Positions 1 to 5,870 are shown, counted from the stretch's first letter. The stretch is 8,367 nucleotides of DNA from an uncultured Clostridia bacterium (GCA_945486175.1 CALYTA010000030.1:1-8367), one strand, 5' to 3'. Numbers and translations are program-made. Notes: a model not told the origin generated them from the letters alone.

Positions 1-990
1 GGCATCGGGCCGGAGCGCATCGCCATCGACTGCCTGACGCTGACCGTTTCCGCAGAGCCTGCGGGCGCGATGAACACGCTGTCCGCCCTGCGCACCGTCA
101 AACAGGAGCTGGGCGTCAAAACCTGCCTCGGCGTATCCAACATCTCGTTCGGCCTGCCGCAGCGCGTCAAGGTCAATTCGCACTTTCTTGCCATCGCGCT
201 GGAAAACGGCCTCGACTTCCCGATCATCAATCCGAATATCCCGGAAATGATGCAGGCGGTCGATGTGCATAACCTGCTGCACCAGCGCGATCCGGGCAGC
301 ACACATTATATCGAAACCTATGGTGTCCCGGCAGATGTCCCTGCTGCACCCAAGGCTGCTGTCTCCGATGCGCCTGATGTGCAGACCGCCATCCTCAAGG
401 GCCTGAGCGACGACTGCGCCGCCGCAACGCGCAAGCTGCTGGAAACCAACGACCCGCTCGATGTCGTCGCAAAGCACCTGATCCCTGCGCTCGACACCGT
501 CGGCGACCTGTTTGAACAGAACAAACTGTTCCTGCCGCAGCTCATCCGCTCCGCGGAATGTGCAAAGGCGGGCTTTGAGGTCGTGCGCCAGCACATGGCA
601 CAGCAGGGCGGCGAAGCGCCGAAGGCGGACAAGGTCATCCTCGCGACCGTCAAGGGCGATATCCACGACATCGGCAAAAACATCGTCAAGGTCGTCATGG
701 AGAACTACGGCTATCAGATTCTCGACCTCGGCCGCGATGTGCCGCCGGAGGCCGTCGTGAAATGCGCACTGGAGCAGGATGTCCATCTGGTCGGCCTGAG
801 CGCACTGATGACCACGACGCTTGGCGCGATGGCGGACACGATTTCGCTGCTGCGCGACAGCGGTTATACCGGCAAAATCATGGTCGGCGGCGCTGTGCTG
901 ACTCCCGATTATGCCGCCTCCATCGGCGCGGATTTCTACTGCCGCGATGCAAAGGCATCGGTTGATGCCGCCCGTTCGGTATTCGGCTGA
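1..990 (+). CDS. metH: Cobalamin-dependent methionine synthase, C-terminal part (5' end outside window)
   Basis: The frame is open from the first base, so the gene begins upstream; 329 residues are visible. Residues 1-80 resemble the end of a pterin-binding (methyltetrahydrofolate) TIM barrel, with GVSNISFGLP-R and GLDFPIINPN. Residues about 125-200 are the helical B12-binding cap. Residues about 208-329 are the Rossmann-like cobalamin domain: KGDIHDIGKN carries the D-x-H-x-x-G motif (D220, H222, G225), with H222 the expected lower axial cobalt ligand, followed by the SAL motif near S267 and the GG at 296-297. In the family this cytosolic enzyme moves a methyl group from methyltetrahydrofolate via cobalamin to homocysteine. 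The protein stops directly after the B12 domain, so the C-terminal AdoMet reactivation domain of E. coli MetH is absent. This is known in other anaerobes, where reactivation is done by a separate protein. The pterin-to-B12 fusion argues against a stand-alone MtaC-type corrinoid protein. Confidence 0.93.
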   Translation, partial: GIGPERIAIDCLTLTVSAEPAGAMNTLSALRTVKQELGVKTCLGVSNISFGLPQRVKVNSHFLAIALENGLDFPIINPNIPEMMQAVDVHNLLHQRDPGSTHYIETYGVPADVPAAPKAAVSDAPDVQTAILKGLSDDCAAATRKLLETNDPLDVVAKHLIPALDTVGDLFEQNKLFLPQLIRSAECAKAGFEVVRQHMAQQGGEAPKADKVILATVKGDIHDIGKNIVKVVMENYGYQILDLGRDVPPEAVVKCALEQDVHLVGLSALMTTTLGAMADTISLLRDSGYTGKIMVGGAVLTPDYAASIGADFYCRDAKASVDAARSVFG

Positions 991-1011
991 CCGCCGCGGA
1001 TTTCCATTAAA

Positions 1012-1051
1012 ATTACAAAACAGTTACAGCTTCCCGCACGCTTTGGTTACA
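1012..1051. promoter_or_regulatory. Distal WalR-like box cluster (TGTWAH-N5-TGTWAH on the minus strand)
   Basis: ATTACA (1012-1017) and GTTACA (1023-1028) are separated by exactly 5 bases. Read on the minus strand this is TGTAAC-N5-TGTAAT, which fits the WalR (YycF) consensus TGTWAH-N5-TGTWAH known from Bacillus and Staphylococcus. A third GTTACA is at 1046-1051. The cluster lies about 160-200 bases upstream of the likely transcription start of the 3D-domain wall protein, a gene class (yocH-like) controlled by WalR in B. subtilis. The regulator assignment is inference. Confidence 0.45.
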
Positions 1052-1082
1052 ATCCCGGGCGCGCGGGGAGCTGTAATTTTTT
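1024..1082 (+). terminator. Probable Rho-independent terminator of metH
   Basis: The arm 1024-1036 pairs with 1064-1076 over 13 positions (12 Watson-Crick and one G-T), and pairing continues inward past one mismatch. Six T follow at 1077-1082. It lies 33 bases after the metH stop codon. The TTACAG/CTGTAA ends of the stem overlap the TGTWAH-type hexamers described separately, so the sequence may serve two roles. Confidence 0.6.
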
Positions 1083-1177
1083 CGGCAAAATCGCCGTTTT
1101 TTTCGCCAAATGTGCCAATTTGCCGTGTTTTTTCTTGTGCAATGTCCCTGAAATTCTGAAAAATTCCGGATTTTGGT

Positions 1178-1206
1178 TTGACAAATCCGCCTCTGTCCTG
1201 TAAGAT
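1178..1206 (+). promoter_or_regulatory. Sigma-A promoter of the SH3-3D protein gene
   Basis: A perfect -35 TTGACA (1178-1183) and a -10 TAAGAT (1201-1206) are separated by 17 bases. Transcription should start near 1213, giving a leader of about 70 bases before the ATG at 1285. Confidence 0.75.
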
Positions 1207-1208
1207 AG

Positions 1209-1236
1209 GTTACAGTTCAGTTACATCACCGTAACA
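1209..1236. promoter_or_regulatory. Proximal WalR-like triple box overlapping the transcription start
   Basis: The hexamers GTTACA (1209-1214), GTTACA (1220-1225) and GTAACA (1231-1236) are separated by exactly 5 bases each, an 11-bp period. On the minus strand they read TGTTAC-N5-TGTAAC-N5-TGTAAC, and all three fit TGTWAH. They begin 2 bases after the -10 element, so a bound regulator would cover the start site. A single GTTACA recurs at 1278-1283, between the ribosome binding site and the ATG. The periodic repeat is directly visible; WalR as the binder is inferred from the consensus and from the gene it precedes. Confidence 0.6.
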
Positions 1237-1284
1237 AATTGATACCGAATGTTCACCACATTCCCGATTGAAAAGGAGTTACAT

Positions 1285-1878
1285 ATGTTTCAGAAATTAA
1301 AGAAATGCATCATGGTTGCCGTCACCGGCATCGTGCTCACGGCCAGCGTCACCGCAGGCGCTCTGGCTGCTAACGTTACCGCAACGACCAGCGTCAATGT
1401 GCGCGCAGGTGCGGGCAACGGCTATAAAGTCGTCACCGTCCTCAAGAAGGGACAGGTCGTCGCCAAGACCGGCTCTTCCGGCAACTGGATCAAGGTCAGT
1501 GCAAACGGCAAGACCGGTTATGTATACGGCAAGTACCTGACCAGCGGCGGCACCACCACGACCAACGCTTCCAAGAAGCCGAGCACCACAACGTCGAGCA
1601 CCGGCAGCAAGGTCTACATGGGCAACTACAAGCTCACGTTCTACGCAGGTGATACCACCACCGCTTCCGGCAGAACCCCGCGTGTCAACCACACCATTGC
1701 GGCTGACACCTCCATCCTCCCGATGTACTCCAAGGTTTACATTGAAGGCTGGGGCACCTACACGGTTGAGGACCGCGGCGGCGCCATCAAGGGCAAGCGC
1801 ATCGACATCTTCGTTGCCAGCAACAAAATTGCCAACCAGTACGGCGTCAAGTACGCAGATGTATATCTCGTAAAATAA
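1285..1878 (+). CDS. Secreted SH3b-3D domain cell-wall protein
   Basis: This is a 197-residue predicted secreted protein. Residues 1-28 form a signal peptide: a KLKK basic start, a hydrophobic core and ALA as the likely cleavage site after A28. Residues about 31-87 form a bacterial SH3 domain (SVNVRAGAGNGYKVV...GYVYGKYL), likely to hold the protein on the wall. A Thr/Ser/Gly-rich linker covers 88-108. Residues about 112-197 form a 3D domain with the three signature aspartates D141, D163 and D174 (AADTSILPMYSKVYIEG, EDRGG, KRIDIFV), a double-psi barrel related to MltA-type peptidoglycan enzymes. The role is therefore probably wall turnover, as for YocH-type proteins; enzymatic activity is not shown by sequence alone. 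The start at 1285 is chosen because AAAAGGAG at 1271-1278 lies 6 bases before it; a longer frame from 1249 has no such site. It stands alone, with its own promoter, repeat-type operator and terminator. Confidence 0.88.
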   Translation: MFQKLKKCIMVAVTGIVLTASVTAGALAANVTATTSVNVRAGAGNGYKVVTVLKKGQVVAKTGSSGNWIKVSANGKTGYVYGKYLTSGGTTTTNASKKPSTTTSSTGSKVYMGNYKLTFYAGDTTTASGRTPRVNHTIAADTSILPMYSKVYIEGWGTYTVEDRGGAIKGKRIDIFVASNKIANQYGVKYADVYLVK

Positions 1879-1895
1879 TCACAGAAATACCAAAC

Positions 1896-1925
1896 CGGTT
1901 CGGGATGTTCCCGAACCGTTTTTTT
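1896..1925 (+). terminator. Rho-independent terminator of the SH3-3D gene
   Basis: A perfect 10-bp stem (1896-1905 with 1909-1918), a TGT loop and seven T at 1919-1925, placed 17 bases after the stop codon. Confidence 0.93.
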
Positions 1926-1934
1926 CATGCACGG

Positions 1935-1964
1935 AAAAGCGGCGCGGGAATGCTCCCGCGCCGC
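1935..1964 (-). terminator. Terminator of the minus-strand amidotransferase-Smr-cupin operon
   Basis: A perfect 11-bp GC-rich stem (1939-1949 with 1954-1964) has the loop ATGC. Read on the minus strand it lies just after the cupin stop codon and is followed by four T (AAAA at 1935-1938 on the plus strand). It faces the preceding plus-strand terminator across about 10 bases. Confidence 0.8.
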
Positions 1965-1969
1965 GCTGC

Positions 1970-2314
1970 TTACTCTGTGACAATGGCCAGAAAGACCGCG
2001 TTTTTGTCCGAACAGTTCTTTGTGTAATGTGAATCACCGCCGCCGCAGATCCAGGCATCACCCGGATGCACGGTGTGCTCCGCACCGCCGTCCGCGATGA
2101 CCAGCTCACCCTCCAGCAGCCAGCAGAACTCCGCATCCGGCATGTGCGCATGCTCGCCGATGGTACAGCCCGGCTCCAGCGTCAGCACAGCGCACATTTT
2201 GAACTTGCCGAAGGAATCCCCCGGTGCAAGCAGTGTCTTGCGGATGACATTTCCCTCACCGCCGCGCAGATGCTCGATGATGTCCGTTTTCTGTTCCTTT
2301 GCCCGATTCAACAT
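1970..2314 (-). CDS. Small single-domain cupin protein
   Basis: The product is a 114-residue cytosolic protein with one cupin barrel. Motif 1, G-x5-HxH-x4-E-x6-G, is matched exactly at residues 49-69 (H55, H57, E62). Motif 2, G-x5-PxG-x2-H-x3-N, is matched at 85-100 (H96, N100), with Gly in place of the Pro. The four metal ligands H55, H57, E62 and H96 are thus present, so metal binding is likely; the substrate cannot be read from the sequence. The length is typical of stand-alone Cupin_2 proteins. It is the last gene of a three-gene operon: its ATG is 7 bases after the Smr gene stop, and its likely ribosome binding site (AGGAAAGG) overlaps the end of that gene. A terminator hairpin follows. 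Confidence 0.85.
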   Translation of the reverse strand: MLNRAKEQKTDIIEHLRGGEGNVIRKTLLAPGDSFGKFKMCAVLTLEPGCTIGEHAHMPDAEFCWLLEGELVIADGGAEHTVHPGDAWICGGGDSHYTKNCSDKNAVFLAIVTE

Positions 2315-2321
2315 GTTTTCT

Positions 2322-2684
2322 TCATCCTTTCCTGTCTTTCAGTACAACAACCGTAATGCCGTTGTTATGCCGGTCAATATCGTGATCCCTGCGGAATGCA
2401 GGGCAGATTTGCAGCAGCCTGCGTGTATCTTCCTCAAATATCGTCAGCTTTTCGCCTGGGATGAAAAACCGGATCTGTCCCCGGCGCTGTAAGACAGGCA
2501 GCTCCCGGCGCACAGCGACGCGGATTTTGCCGCCATTGCCGGTCGAACCGAAGCCATGGATGATTTTGAGCACCCACACGCCCTGCCGCCGTGCAAGCCG
2601 CACCTCCAGCTGCAGCCGCGCGAGCGCCTGCCGGACAGTCGGCATGCCGTCCTCCAGATTGATCTGACGAATTTGCTGTTCCAT
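2322..2684 (-). CDS. Small Smr (MutS2 C-terminal-like) domain protein
   Basis: The product has 120 residues, essentially one Smr domain. Visible hallmarks are VLKIIHGFGSTGNGGKIR at residues 38-55, with the HGxG core at 43-46, and a terminal NNGITVVVLK strand at 107-116. Smr domains bind nucleic acid and in MutS2 and some stand-alone forms act as nucleases; the role here is unknown. The usual N-terminal LDLHG-like motif is not conserved; the corresponding stretch reads INLEDG (8-13), which may mean altered or lost catalysis. A longer open frame reaches 2840, but the start at 2684 is preferred because AAAGGA lies 8 bases upstream and because the longer form would run inside the amidotransferase gene. 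It begins 13 bases after the amidotransferase stop codon and ends 7 bases before the cupin, so all three are probably co-transcribed. Confidence 0.75.
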   Translation of the reverse strand: MEQQIRQINLEDGMPTVRQALARLQLEVRLARRQGVWVLKIIHGFGSTGNGGKIRVAVRRELPVLQRRGQIRFFIPGEKLTIFEEDTRRLLQICPAFRRDHDIDRHNNGITVVVLKDRKG

Positions 2685-2697
2685 TTCTATGTTCCTT

Positions 2698-3417
2698 TCA
2701 TCCTGTGCCTTCCTGCGGAATCCGGGAGAGAAAATCCGCAAACAGCGGCCCCATTTCCGCATCGGTGTCGCGGCACAGGCCGTCAACCATGCGCTCCGGA
2801 TGCCACTGCACAGCCCGCACCGGGAGTGAATCGTGCTCAACTGCTTCGATCACACCGTCTGCATCACTGACCGCCGTGACGCGCAGTCCTGCACCGAGCG
2901 TGCGGATGGCCTGATGGTGGTAGCTGTTGACCGGAACGGTCTCGCCGAGCAGTGGGCGCAGCCAGCCGTCCTCCGATGTGATGATGGTATGGATTGTATT
3001 TTCATGCACATAGGCTGTGGCAAGATGCTGAAACAGCGTCCCGCCGAAAAAGACATCGATGACCTGAAGCCCGCGGCAGATGCCGAACACCGGCTTTTTG
3101 CGCGCACAAAACTGCCGCAGCAGTTCCCATTCGCGCTCGTCGCGCTTCTGGTCGACACTCGCGTCCTTGCCTGTCATATGCCTCCCATAGTACGACGGAT
3201 GGATATCCCCGCCGCCGGACAGCAGCAGCGCATCTGCGCGGTCTGCCAGCGTTTCCACGCTGCCAAAGCCGCCGTCGAGCAGCATAATGCCGCCAAAGCG
3301 CGCGAGTGACCGCGCATACAGCTCACTCTGTGCCACCTGCCGGCTCCGCTTGCCGGAGATCGTACCGGATGATACCAGTATAACAGTATTTGCCGTATTT
3401 TTCACCTCCTGCATCAT
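2698..3417 (-). CDS. Class I glutamine amidotransferase, gamma-glutamyl-GABA hydrolase (peptidase C26) type
   Basis: From the chosen start the product has 239 residues. It carries the PuuD-like signature: ALLLSGGGDIHPSYY at 63-77, the nucleophile elbow GICRGLQVIDVFFGG at 112-126 with catalytic C114, NSYHHQAI at 164-171, and the QWHPE motif with H206 and E208. Members hydrolyse gamma-glutamyl amides such as gamma-glutamyl-GABA in the cytosol. There are no polyamine (Puu) genes beside it, so the substrate is unproven. It is first in an operon with the Smr and cupin genes. The start is unsettled. ATG codons at 3417 and 3414 have no clear ribosome binding site. A perfect AGGAGG (3405-3410) lies inside the frame, and the codon at the proper distance is ACG (3394-3396). 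A still longer frame to 3489 lacks support. Function is fairly sure; the N-terminus is not. Confidence 0.85.
   Translation of the reverse strand: MMQEVKNTANTVILVSSGTISGKRSRQVAQSELYARSLARFGGIMLLDGGFGSVETLADRADALLLSGGGDIHPSYYGRHMTGKDASVDQKRDEREWELLRQFCARKKPVFGICRGLQVIDVFFGGTLFQHLATAYVHENTIHTIITSEDGWLRPLLGETVPVNSYHHQAIRTLGAGLRVTAVSDADGVIEAVEHDSLPVRAVQWHPERMVDGLCRDTDAEMGPLFADFLSRIPQEGTG
3405..3410 (-). promoter_or_regulatory. Consensus ribosome binding site without a matching ATG
   Basis: AGGAGG followed by TGA on the minus strand is an ideal Shine-Dalgarno sequence. Eight bases further, in the amidotransferase frame, stands ACG (3394-3396) where an ATG would be expected. A GTG at 3403-3405 overlaps the site and is too close to be served by it. 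The site either supports a non-canonical start or is coding sequence that only looks like one. Confidence 0.5.
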
Positions 3418-3558
3418 AAATATTTCAAAGATGCGGAAGGCAACACTGTTCCCGATGCAACAGCGCTGCCTTTCCTTCCCCATAAGCATGCCATGGATTG
3501 TCCGCGAGCACGCGCGAATCCGGTTGCAAGTGTGAAATTTTTCCAGGAGGTGTGGAAT

Positions 3559-4530
3559 ATGGAATGGTCTGATCTGCTGGCACTCGCCGGGGCGGTCGCT
3601 GTGTTCCTGTTCGGCATGGAACTGCTGTGCACAGGGCTGGGCGCCCTGTCACGTGACCGGCTGCGGCGCTGCCTCATGCAGGCAGCACCTTCGGTCTGGC
3701 GCGCCACGGCACTCGGCGCAGCGGTCACGGCGCTGGTACAGAGCTCCTCCGCCGTGACAGTTGTCCTCGTCGGGCTTGCCGCAAGTGGGGCACTCATGCC
3801 GGAGCAGGCTGCCGGCATGATCGCAGGTGCCAACATCGGTACCTGTACCACTGCGTTTTTCATTCACATCGGACTGCACGCCGGATGGATGGGTGTGTTC
3901 CACAGCAGCTGGCCGCTGCTCCTGCTCGCTGTTCTTCTGCCCGCCCTGCTGCGCAGGCGCTGCCATCCGGCGCTGTTCATCGGAGCGGGGCTGACTGCGC
4001 TGATGTCCGGCATGGCACACATGCAGGATGCACTCGCCCCGCTCTCCGGCTCGCCCCTGTTTGCGCGCCTGCTCGCGCAGTGCGTCTCCCCGCTGTCCGG
4101 GCTTCTCGCAGGCACAATCGTCACAGCGGTACTGCAAAGCTCCTCTGCCTGTATCGCGCTGTTACAGGCGGTCTCCGCATCCGGCATGCTGTCGCTCGGC
4201 AGTGTCGTGCCGATCATTCTGGGACAGAACATCGGCACCTGTGTCACCGCCCTGCTCGCGAGCCTGCGCGCCGGACGCGCTGCCCGTCAGACAGCTTTTC
4301 TGCACCTGCTGTTCAATGTCATCGGCGCCGCAGTCGTGTTCCCGGTTCTGCTCCTCATCCGGCAGCTCTGCCCCGCATGGCTCACCGTGCCCGCCGACAG
4401 CGCGGCAATCGCATGGGTGCATCTGGCGTGCAACCTCGCCGCCGCAGGTGTCTTTCTGCCGCTGCGCCGCGTCATCCTCGCGCGCATGACGCAAAACAGC
4501 CCCCCGCAAACGCGGGAGGCCGCTGTATAG
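3559..4530 (+). CDS. Na/Pi cotransporter-family membrane protein, short form without PhoU domain
   Basis: The product is a 323-residue integral membrane protein built from two inverted-repeat halves. Each half has the family's QSSSA motif (61-65 and 193-197) and a G-x-N-I-G-T-C motif (GANIGTC 90-96, GQNIGTC 222-228). Hydrophobic segments fill most of the sequence, including about 5-28, 52-75, 115-131, 180-205, 212-236, 247-268 and 283-302. In the family these motifs form the sodium and phosphate path across the cytoplasmic membrane. Many bacterial members are over 500 residues long and end in a PhoU-like helical domain; here the protein stops after the transport core, so it may lack that regulation or carry another anion. 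AGGAGGTG at 3545-3552 is 6 bases before the ATG at 3559, which sets the start over a longer frame from 3493. I see no convincing promoter between 3418 and 3558. It converges on the NAGPA gene with 8 bases between the stop codons. Confidence 0.88.
   Translation: MEWSDLLALAGAVAVFLFGMELLCTGLGALSRDRLRRCLMQAAPSVWRATALGAAVTALVQSSSAVTVVLVGLAASGALMPEQAAGMIAGANIGTCTTAFFIHIGLHAGWMGVFHSSWPLLLLAVLLPALLRRRCHPALFIGAGLTALMSGMAHMQDALAPLSGSPLFARLLAQCVSPLSGLLAGTIVTAVLQSSSACIALLQAVSASGMLSLGSVVPIILGQNIGTCVTALLASLRAGRAARQTAFLHLLFNVIGAAVVFPVLLLIRQLCPAWLTVPADSAAIAWVHLACNLAAAGVFLPLRRVILARMTQNSPPQTREAAV
4493..4525 (-). terminator. Terminator of the NAGPA gene lying inside the transporter coding sequence
   Basis: Read on the minus strand, CAGC (4522-4525), an unpaired GGC and CTCCCGC pair with GCGGGGG and GCTG across a GTTT loop, followed by four T (AAAA at 4493-4496 on the plus strand). 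It starts 14 bases after the NAGPA stop codon. On the plus strand the same bases encode the last codons of the transporter, and there is no T run in that direction. Confidence 0.6.
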
Positions 4531-4538
4531 CGCCATAT

Positions 4539-5870
4539 TCAATTCGCATCGACAATCCATGCATTTGGGATATGCCGTCCCTTGTCCGGCGTGACTGCCG
4601 AAGAGCGCGTAATGTTGCGCCCGCGGTAATACATGACGGAGGACGAACCGCCATCCAGATTGCATGCCTGATATGCGCCGTACTCATACAGGATATCCGT
4701 CAGGTCGCCCAGCGTAATGCCGATGGAATACCCCGGCTGCCGTCCGTCAATGACTGCCAGCAGCATCTGTCCATCCCGCGTCTGCCCGATGACTGAGCGC
4801 GGCTGCAGGCCCCAGCCGGAGGAACCGCTGATGAGATGCCTGCCGTTGACAATCAGTGCCGGGCTGAACTGCATCGCATCGCGCGTGCCGGCCGGCAGCG
4901 TCTCGGAAATATTCAGCCGGCTGCCGCTGTCCATGCCGATGACCTTCATCTTTGTGTCGAGCGTGTCAATCACCGTGCGCCCGCTGGAAACAACCATGCC
5001 GAACACATCACCGCCGTTGCCTGTGCCCTCCGGGTCGGAAAAGCCGCTCGCATTGATGCCGAGCACGGCATTGTTGCTGCGGCAAATCTGATTGAGATAG
5101 CTTCCTGAACTGCCCAGCGTGTTGGATACAGCAAGCCGCACCTGCGCGGGATTTTTGACAATCGCCATCCGGCCGGAATAGCCGTCGCCCTTCAGCCCGA
5201 CAATCACAATGCCGTTGCGCGTATCGATGGCGCACACCGGGTCGCCGTATATCGTCTGAATCCCGGTCTCCTCATCGTCATAATCCGCCTGATCGATCAT
5301 CAGATAACCGTCCTCATCCAGCACCTCGCTCTTTTTGTGCGCCGCCATATATGCCCAGAACGATTTCTGGTCAATTTCCGCATAGGCATCGGAGAACTGC
5401 TCACGGATGTCATCCCAGGTATCGACGGCGTCTTCGCCTGCATCGACAAACGATGTGTCGTCTGTCCCGGTATCCCAGCTGCTGTTATACTCCTCCTGCC
5501 GGAGTTCAATCGTCATGCGCCCGCTCATCACGTCGTCAATAACCGACTGCGGCAGGAACAGCGTCGCCAGCCACTGATGGTTCATCGTACCCATCGCGGT
5601 TTCGATATAAATCGTGCGCCACTTCTCGATAAACGGGATATGCGAGAACACCAGCACGCAGTACAATACAGCCAGACCCGCAAGCGTAATTGCCGTACCG
5701 CGCAGGATATGGCGTTTTTTCCGCGTTTTCCGCGTCTTCCGTCTGCTCCGGCGCGGTTTTTTCTGTTTTTTCGGCGCAGATGTGCGCCGCTTTTTCAGCT
5801 GGGGTGCGTCTGCTGCTTTCTCTTCCAGACACACCCAGCCGGAATCATTCCGGTTTTGCTCCCCGTTCAC
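4539..5870 (-). CDS. Membrane-anchored phosphodiester glycosidase (NAGPA domain) protein
   Basis: From the GTG at 5870 the product has 443 residues. Residues 26-54 are extremely basic (19 Lys/Arg in 29). One transmembrane segment follows at about 58-76, giving a cytosolic N-terminus and an extracellular body. Residues about 112-201 are an acidic linker rich in Asp/Glu. From about 206 to the end is a NAGPA domain (phosphodiester glycosidase family): GINASGFSDPEG at 271-282, QPRSVIGQTRDGQMLLAVIDG from 356, CNLDGGSSSVMYY at 403-415 with the signature NLDGG, and IPNAWIV at 434-440. The eukaryotic relative removes GlcNAc from phosphodiester-linked sugars; bacterial members are thought to act on cell-surface or wall polysaccharides, so an envelope role is likely but the substrate is unknown. 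The longer frame from an ATG at 5927 is rejected: a consensus extended -10 sits inside it, and GAGGGGTGA lies properly before the GTG. Transcribed alone and divergently from the glycosylase gene. Confidence 0.87.
   Translation of the reverse strand: MNGEQNRNDSGWVCLEEKAADAPQLKKRRTSAPKKQKKPRRSRRKTRKTRKKRHILRGTAITLAGLAVLYCVLVFSHIPFIEKWRTIYIETAMGTMNHQWLATLFLPQSVIDDVMSGRMTIELRQEEYNSSWDTGTDDTSFVDAGEDAVDTWDDIREQFSDAYAEIDQKSFWAYMAAHKKSEVLDEDGYLMIDQADYDDEETGIQTIYGDPVCAIDTRNGIVIVGLKGDGYSGRMAIVKNPAQVRLAVSNTLGSSGSYLNQICRSNNAVLGINASGFSDPEGTGNGGDVFGMVVSSGRTVIDTLDTKMKVIGMDSGSRLNISETLPAGTRDAMQFSPALIVNGRHLISGSSGWGLQPRSVIGQTRDGQMLLAVIDGRQPGYSIGITLGDLTDILYEYGAYQACNLDGGSSSVMYYRGRNITRSSAVTPDKGRHIPNAWIVDAN

Noticed and set aside
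1083..1103. Second terminator (CGGC-loop-GCCG followed by seven T)
   Set aside because: The stem is only 4 bp; the better 13-bp hairpin just upstream already explains termination of metH. It may be a weak backup at most.
2685..2840. Extension of the Smr protein to 2840
   Set aside because: It overlaps the amidotransferase gene in another frame, has no family similarity, and a ribosome binding site precedes the ATG at 2684.
3413..3443. Minus-strand promoter TTGCCT-N19-TATGAT for the amidotransferase operon
   Set aside because: The spacer is long, the -35 is weak, and the predicted start would fall inside the ribosome binding site, so it is not listed as a feature.
3418..3489. Extension of the amidotransferase to an ATG at 3489
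   Set aside because: The added residues have no family similarity and no ribosome binding site lies upstream.
3414..3863. Minus-strand open frame of 149 codons over the start of the transporter gene
   Set aside because: It is antisense to a well-supported membrane protein, low in hydrophobic order and without recognisable domain; a shadow of GC-rich coding sequence.
3885..4796. Plus-strand open frame of 303 codons over the transporter and NAGPA ends
   Set aside because: It is an Arg/Ala/Pro-rich translation typical of an out-of-frame reading of GC-rich genes; it crosses two real genes on opposite strands.
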